Shown: in pieces, positions 60,962 to 64,000 of the stretch
Layout: each line of letters opens with the position of its first letter
How positions within the stretch are numbered: position 1 is the first letter of the stretch
Assembly (NCBI RefSeq): GCF_030269365.1
Contig: NZ_BSTF01000016.1
Coordinates: forward strand, 142,733 to 206,732
Direction: 5' to 3'
From: Lentzea sp. NBRC 102530
GTDB taxonomy: Bacteria; Actinomycetota; Actinomycetes; Mycobacteriales; Pseudonocardiaceae
DNA: 64,000 nt
Made by a program: the position numbers and the translations under genes
Notes under the pieces: model-generated
Told to the model about the DNA's origin: nothing
Seen by the model: the letters and a program-made list of their open reading frames with translations, nothing else
Databases searched by the model: none

Positions 60962-61499
60962 TCTTCTTGTACTTCCACGGGGCGTAGCCGCCGCTCTTGA
61001 GCGACGAGATCGTCACGGTCTCGTGGTCCATGTCCGTGGCGGTGCTGCCCTCCTCGTAGATCCACGCGGAGGTCTTGGCCGAGTTGGCCCACTTCTCGAA
61101 CAGCTTCACGTGGCCGTTGCGCAGGATCATGTCGCCCGGCTTGAGGTTCGCCCACGAGATCTTCGTGGCCACGCTGTCCAAAGTGGACGTGTTGAGGCTG
61201 GACGTGAGCTTCCACGTCATGGACACGAAGCCCGAGCAGTCGGTGCGGTACTTCTTGCCCTTGTTGACGTCCCAGGCGTAAGCCGACTGGCTGTACGGGA
61301 CCTTGCGGTCCCACCAGTCCTTGGCGCGCTTGATGACCTCGGTGCGGCTGATGGAGCCGCCGTACCCGGCCGCGGCCTCCACCTGAGAGGCGGTCGCCTG
61401 CTCGGAGGGACCCTCCGGCGCGGCCTGGGCGATGCCGCTCATGCCGCCCAGCAGCCCCAGCGAGAGGGCGGTCGCCGCTACGGCGTGGCGAATGCGCAT
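60951..61499 (-). CDS. Secreted NlpC/P60-like cysteine hydrolase
   Basis: The product is 182 residues from ATG 61499. A signal peptide (RHAVAATALSLGLLGGMSGIAQA, ending AQA) precedes a domain with YRTDCSGFVSMTWKL (nucleophile Cys) and NLKPGDMILRNGHVKLFEKW (His). The arrangement matches NlpC/P60 or amidase-type peptidoglycan peptidases. The 3' end overlaps the SARP gene by 11 bp. Confidence 0.88.
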   Translation of the reverse strand: MRIRHAVAATALSLGLLGGMSGIAQAAPEGPSEQATASQVEAAAGYGGSISRTEVIKRAKDWWDRKVPYSQSAYAWDVNKGKKYRTDCSGFVSMTWKLTSSLNTSTLDSVATKISWANLKPGDMILRNGHVKLFEKWANSAKTSAWIYEEGSTATDMDHETVTISSLKSGGYAPWKYKKITG

Positions 61500-61638
61500 G
61501 GTGTTGCTCCGATCGTTGGTGATGACCGGAACTGTCCACGGTGGCGCCAAAGATCGGCCAAAGACCGCTTTAGGCCTTCCTTTACCGCTCCTTCCTAGCT
61601 TCCGCGGCACCTTGCTTCGGGCTTGAAGGAGAGAGCAC

Positions 61639-62109
61639 ATGTTCGTTCGCACGATCGCAGCCGTGATCGCGATGTTCGCCGCTCTGATCATGGGCGCGTC
61701 CGTCGCGTCGGCGGCCCCTGCCAAGTACACCCACGCCCAGGCGACCGCGCAGCTGCGCGCGGCCGGCATCTCCTGGACGTCCAGCGGCGGCTGCAGCGAC
61801 CGCAACCGCCCGAACTGCACGTCGTTCGAGCAGATCAACCAGACGACGATCGCGGGCGCGAAGACGTTCAAGAGCGCCTCGGGCTGCGCGCTGACCATCA
61901 CCGGCGGCACGGAGACCGGCCACGCGTCGGGCACCTACTCGCACTGGAACGGCTACAAGGTCGACTACCGGCTGAGCAGCTGCGTCACCAACTACATCAA
62001 GGGCAGCTTCACCTCCATCGGTGGCAACAAGTGGCGTTCCAACGCCGGCAACGTCTACTACCTGGAGTCGAACCACTGGGACGTCACGTACCACAACTGC
62101 GGGTGCTGA
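61639..62109 (+). CDS. Secreted M15-like peptidase/cell-wall protein
   Basis: The product is 156 residues; ATG follows AAGGAGAG. The signal peptide ends ASVASAAPA. The mature part has TETGHASGTYSHWNGYKVDYRL and ESNHWDVTYHNCGC, offering the His...Asp and His...His zinc-ligand pattern of D-Ala-D-Ala carboxypeptidase-like M15 folds. Two or three Cys pairs suggest disulfides. It is divergent from the NlpC/P60 gene across 139 bp. M15 membership is tentative. Confidence 0.8.
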   Translation: MFVRTIAAVIAMFAALIMGASVASAAPAKYTHAQATAQLRAAGISWTSSGGCSDRNRPNCTSFEQINQTTIAGAKTFKSASGCALTITGGTETGHASGTYSHWNGYKVDYRLSSCVTNYIKGSFTSIGGNKWRSNAGNVYYLESNHWDVTYHNCGC

Positions 62110-62148
62110 CGTCGTAGCTCTGTCGGGGGCCGGTAGTAGGTTGGTGGG

Positions 62149-62907
62149 GTGACCACACTCGGCGTTGTCTACCGGCCCCAGCTCCCTCCCGAGAACCTGC
62201 GTTCCGTCGTCCTCGCCGCGGAGGAGTCCGGAGTGGATTCCCTGTGGCTGTGGGAGGACTGCTTCCTGGAGAGCGGCATCGCCTGCGCGTCCGCCGCCCT
62301 GGCCTGGACCTCTCGTCTGAAGGTCGGCGTCGGGCTGCTGCCGGTGCCGTTGCGCAACGTGGCGCTGACCGCGATGGAGACCGCGACTCTGGAACGCCTG
62401 TTCCCCGGCCGCGTGACGCTGGCCGTCGGGCACGGCGTGCAGGACTGGATGGGTCAGGTCGGCGCGCGGGTGGCGTCACCGCTGACGTTGCTGCGCGAGT
62501 ACACCGTCGCCCTGAAGGCGCTGCTGGCCGGCGAACGCGTGACGGTGTCCGGCCGGTACGTGAACCTGACCGATGTCGCCCTGGACTGGCCGCCCGCCGC
62601 GCCGATGCCGATCTACGTGGGCGGACTGGGCATGAAGACCCTCGACCTCGCCGGTGAGGTGGGCGACGGCACGGTCCTCGACGCCTCCGCCGACCTCGTG
62701 CGGGTCAAGGCGATCAGCTCGACCCGCACGCACCCCGTAGTCGTCTACGTGGAGACGGACTCGCGCGACCGTGCGTTCGTCACGGACCTGGTGGCTTCCG
62801 TGGCCGACGCGGGCGCGACCAGCGTGATCTTGCAGCAGTCCGCCACGAGCGAGGACCCCGAAGGGTTCGTCCGTTTCGTGGGATCACTCGATGGTGTGAG
62901 TGCATAG
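62149..62907 (+). CDS. LLM-class flavin-dependent oxidoreductase
   Basis: The product is 252 residues. The luciferase-like barrel shows LGVVYRPQLPPENLRSVVLAAEESGVDSLWLWED in two parts, LKVGVGLLPVPLRNVALTAMETATLERLFPGRVTLAVGHG and APMPIYVGGLGMKTLDLAGEVGDG. It may use FMN or F420; no residue here decides. It is shorter than many members (about 300). A TAGGTT six bases before GTG suggests a leaderless transcript. Confidence 0.9.
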   Translation: MTTLGVVYRPQLPPENLRSVVLAAEESGVDSLWLWEDCFLESGIACASAALAWTSRLKVGVGLLPVPLRNVALTAMETATLERLFPGRVTLAVGHGVQDWMGQVGARVASPLTLLREYTVALKALLAGERVTVSGRYVNLTDVALDWPPAAPMPIYVGGLGMKTLDLAGEVGDGTVLDASADLVRVKAISSTRTHPVVVYVETDSRDRAFVTDLVASVADAGATSVILQQSATSEDPEGFVRFVGSLDGVSA

Positions 62908-62982
62908 CGCTGGAGATAACGGCGGATTCCCCCTTGCGATGGAACGGTCATGGGCCTTTCGTCGCTGATCGGGGAGGTAAGC

Positions 62983-63612
62983 ATGCTCGGGCGCAAAGAC
63001 CGCCGGATCGCTGAGCTGGAGCAGGCCGTGGAGGGTCTGCAGGAACTCCTCTCCCGGATCGGCGAAGCCCGAACGGCGCAGACCAGCGCGTTGGAAGAGG
63101 TGGACAGAGCCGGTGCCGAACTAGTAGCGCTGCGGCACCGGATCACCAACGCGAGAGCCGAACTCCAGCCGCTGAAGGAAGAACTCACCTTCCAGCGAGC
63201 CGGCGTGTTCCGCACCGACGCCGCGGCGGACCACCAGGCGCAGCTGGACCTGGTCCACGACGAGATGAAGACCCTGATCAAGACCGGCGCGGCGATCGAA
63301 GGTGGCGGGCAGGTCACCTACAACGGATCGGACGCGACCGGCCGCAGGCTCGTCGAGGACTGGTCGGCGCTGATGCTCCGCTCGTACAACTGCGAGGCGG
63401 AGAACTGCCTGCGCATGCTGCGCGCGGGCGGCCTGGACGCGGCGAGGAGGCGGCTCGACCGGTCGGCGTCGGCGATCGAACGCCTCAGCGGAACCTTCGG
63501 GCTCCGCGTCTCGCCGCGCTACCAGGCCCTGCGCACCTACGAACTCGAACTGACCGCCGACCACCTGCAGCGCAGGCTGGAAGCACGCCGCACCCGCCGC
63601 ATCGCGTCCTGA
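62983..63612 (+). CDS. DUF4041 domain protein lacking the usual C-terminal nuclease module
   Basis: The product is 209 residues from ATG 62983, five bases after GGGGAGG (ATG 62950 is less well placed). An N-terminal coiled coil (RRIAELEQAVEGLQELL) precedes the DUF4041 core: LQPLKEELTFQRAGVF, MKTLIKTGAAI, VTYNGSDATGRRLVEDWSALMLRSYNCEAENCLRML. In many proteins this core is followed by a GIY-YIG/T5orf172 nuclease. Here the frame stops soon after ELTADHLQRRLEARRTRR, and no nuclease motif is seen downstream in any frame. The IS110-type element begins nearby. Confidence 0.85.
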   Translation: MLGRKDRRIAELEQAVEGLQELLSRIGEARTAQTSALEEVDRAGAELVALRHRITNARAELQPLKEELTFQRAGVFRTDAAADHQAQLDLVHDEMKTLIKTGAAIEGGGQVTYNGSDATGRRLVEDWSALMLRSYNCEAENCLRMLRAGGLDAARRRLDRSASAIERLSGTFGLRVSPRYQALRTYELELTADHLQRRLEARRTRRIAS

Positions 63613-63914
63613 CGCCCCGCCTGGGGGAGGAAGCCCGGAGGACGGCAGGGCACGGCACGCTGGACGAGCGCTGGCGGCAGGCGCGGCGGCGGAGCGCTGG
63701 GCAGTCGAGAGTTGTGCTGCCGAGCGATGTGCGGCCGAGCGTTGGTGGCCAAGAGCTAGGTGACCAAACGAAACCCAGCCACGCACCCGAAGGGATCGGG
63801 CTTGACGTCGGGTGCGAGGTGCTACCACTTGTGGCTCGGCCGGGCGCTTTTCAGCCCGGCTTTTCCGGTCCGGCCAGCGCCTCGCAAGGGCCCCGAAGAT
63901 GCTCCTATGGATTG
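63613..63914. other. 302-bp spacer between the DUF4041 gene and the transposase 3' end
   Basis: It contains an inverted repeat CGCACCCGA/TCGGGTGCG (63782-63790 and 63808-63816) and a terminator. The element's end is not recognisable, so the noncoding part of the insertion element may begin anywhere here. Confidence 0.4.
63839..63864 (+). terminator. Terminator after the DUF4041 gene
   Basis: GCCGGGC (63839-63845) pairs with GCCCGGC (63854-63860), with loop GCTTTTCA and TTTT following. It could stop transcripts before the antisense transposase. Confidence 0.7.
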
Positions 63915-64000
63915 TCAAGCTGTGCTGGGTATGGCGGCGAGGTCTGCGATGAGGCGGGGATAGATCTCGCGGGCGAGGTAGCGTTTGAGGCAGCGGATGA
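63915..64000 (-). CDS. IS110-type transposase, C-terminal end (gene continues past right edge)
   Basis: The minus strand reads IRCLKRYLAREIYPRLIADL followed by AAIPSTA and a TGA stop (63915-63917). The RCLKR-LAR pattern resembles the extreme C terminus of IS110/IS116/IS902-type transposases. With only 27 residues in the window the family is tentative. Confidence 0.6.
   Translation of the reverse strand, partial: IRCLKRYLAREIYPRLIADLAAIPSTA

Noticed and set aside
63782..63816. Nine-bp inverted repeat as an insertion-element end
   Set aside because: IS110-type elements lack ordinary long terminal inverted repeats and the element boundary is outside evidence; could be RNA structure instead.
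1..64000. CRISPR array, tRNA or rRNA genes, phage integrase
   Set aside because: No evenly spaced short repeats, cloverleaf-like segments or rRNA stretches were recognised on reading; a computed scan was not possible.

Overview
The window is high-GC DNA with dense GTG/TTG starts, NTGA stop/start overlaps and several apparently leaderless genes. It carries a classic actinobacterial housekeeping block, ruvC-ruvA-ruvB-yajC-secD-secF-apt-rel-peptidylprolyl isomerase-MBL hydrolase-hisS. Gene content and order suggest a filamentous actinomycete of the Pseudonocardiaceae (Lentzea/Saccharothrix/Actinosynnema-like). That placement is inference from gene order and protein style; no rRNA or tRNA gene is visible.

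Layout. 1-984: amino-terminal half of a multi-membrane-span sensor protein running off the left edge. 1124-7429: Holliday-junction resolution (ruvCAB), Sec accessory complex (yajC, secDF) and adenine salvage (apt). 7442-9439: two small membrane proteins and an XRE/DUF5753-type regulator. 9586-15590: bifunctional (p)ppGpp enzyme, secreted-type cyclophilin, glyoxalase-II-like hydrolase, hisS and a small membrane protein. 15594-20894: the most unusual locus. A 1524-residue protein combines a NACHT NTPase, about 14 near-identical HEAT repeats and a carboxy-terminal nucleoside-phosphorylase-like domain, beside a divergent four-span membrane protein. I read it as a candidate NLR-like immune system whose effector would attack nucleotides. 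20895-24473: spermidine-synthase-like protein, DUF1304 protein, YibE/F protein and NadR. 24470-27061: PnuC, then an intein-containing Rv2578c-type radical SAM protein behind a perfect LexA box.

27107-37551: SnoaL-like protein, PrmC-like methyltransferase, then a TetR regulator with a 20-bp palindromic operator leading an eight-gene translationally coupled operon (TIGR03084 protein, AtuA-type proteins, two acyl-CoA dehydrogenases, biotin-dependent carboxylase subunits). The operon looks like a branched acyl-CoA/acyclic-terpene or leucine-like catabolic pathway. A hydrolase follows. 37491-42222: XRE regulator and three tandem secreted subtilases, the middle one lacking the oxyanion-hole Asn. 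42238-47955: paired HEAT-like proteins, aspS, a structured 446-bp spacer, an APH-like protein and an SGNH hydrolase.

47959-54207: two tandem GT39-type membrane glycosyltransferases behind a two-component system, with a divergent membrane-anchored protein. 54270-57934: metallophosphatase/5'-nucleotidase, BON and sunset-domain (Arf-like) pair, HAD phosphatase and Mug glycosylase. 58127-62907: AfsR/SARP-type regulator, divergent secreted cell-wall hydrolase candidates and a flavin-dependent oxidoreductase. 62983-64000: a DUF4041 protein that seems to lack its usual nuclease module, then a terminator and the 3' end of an IS110-type transposase entering from the right.
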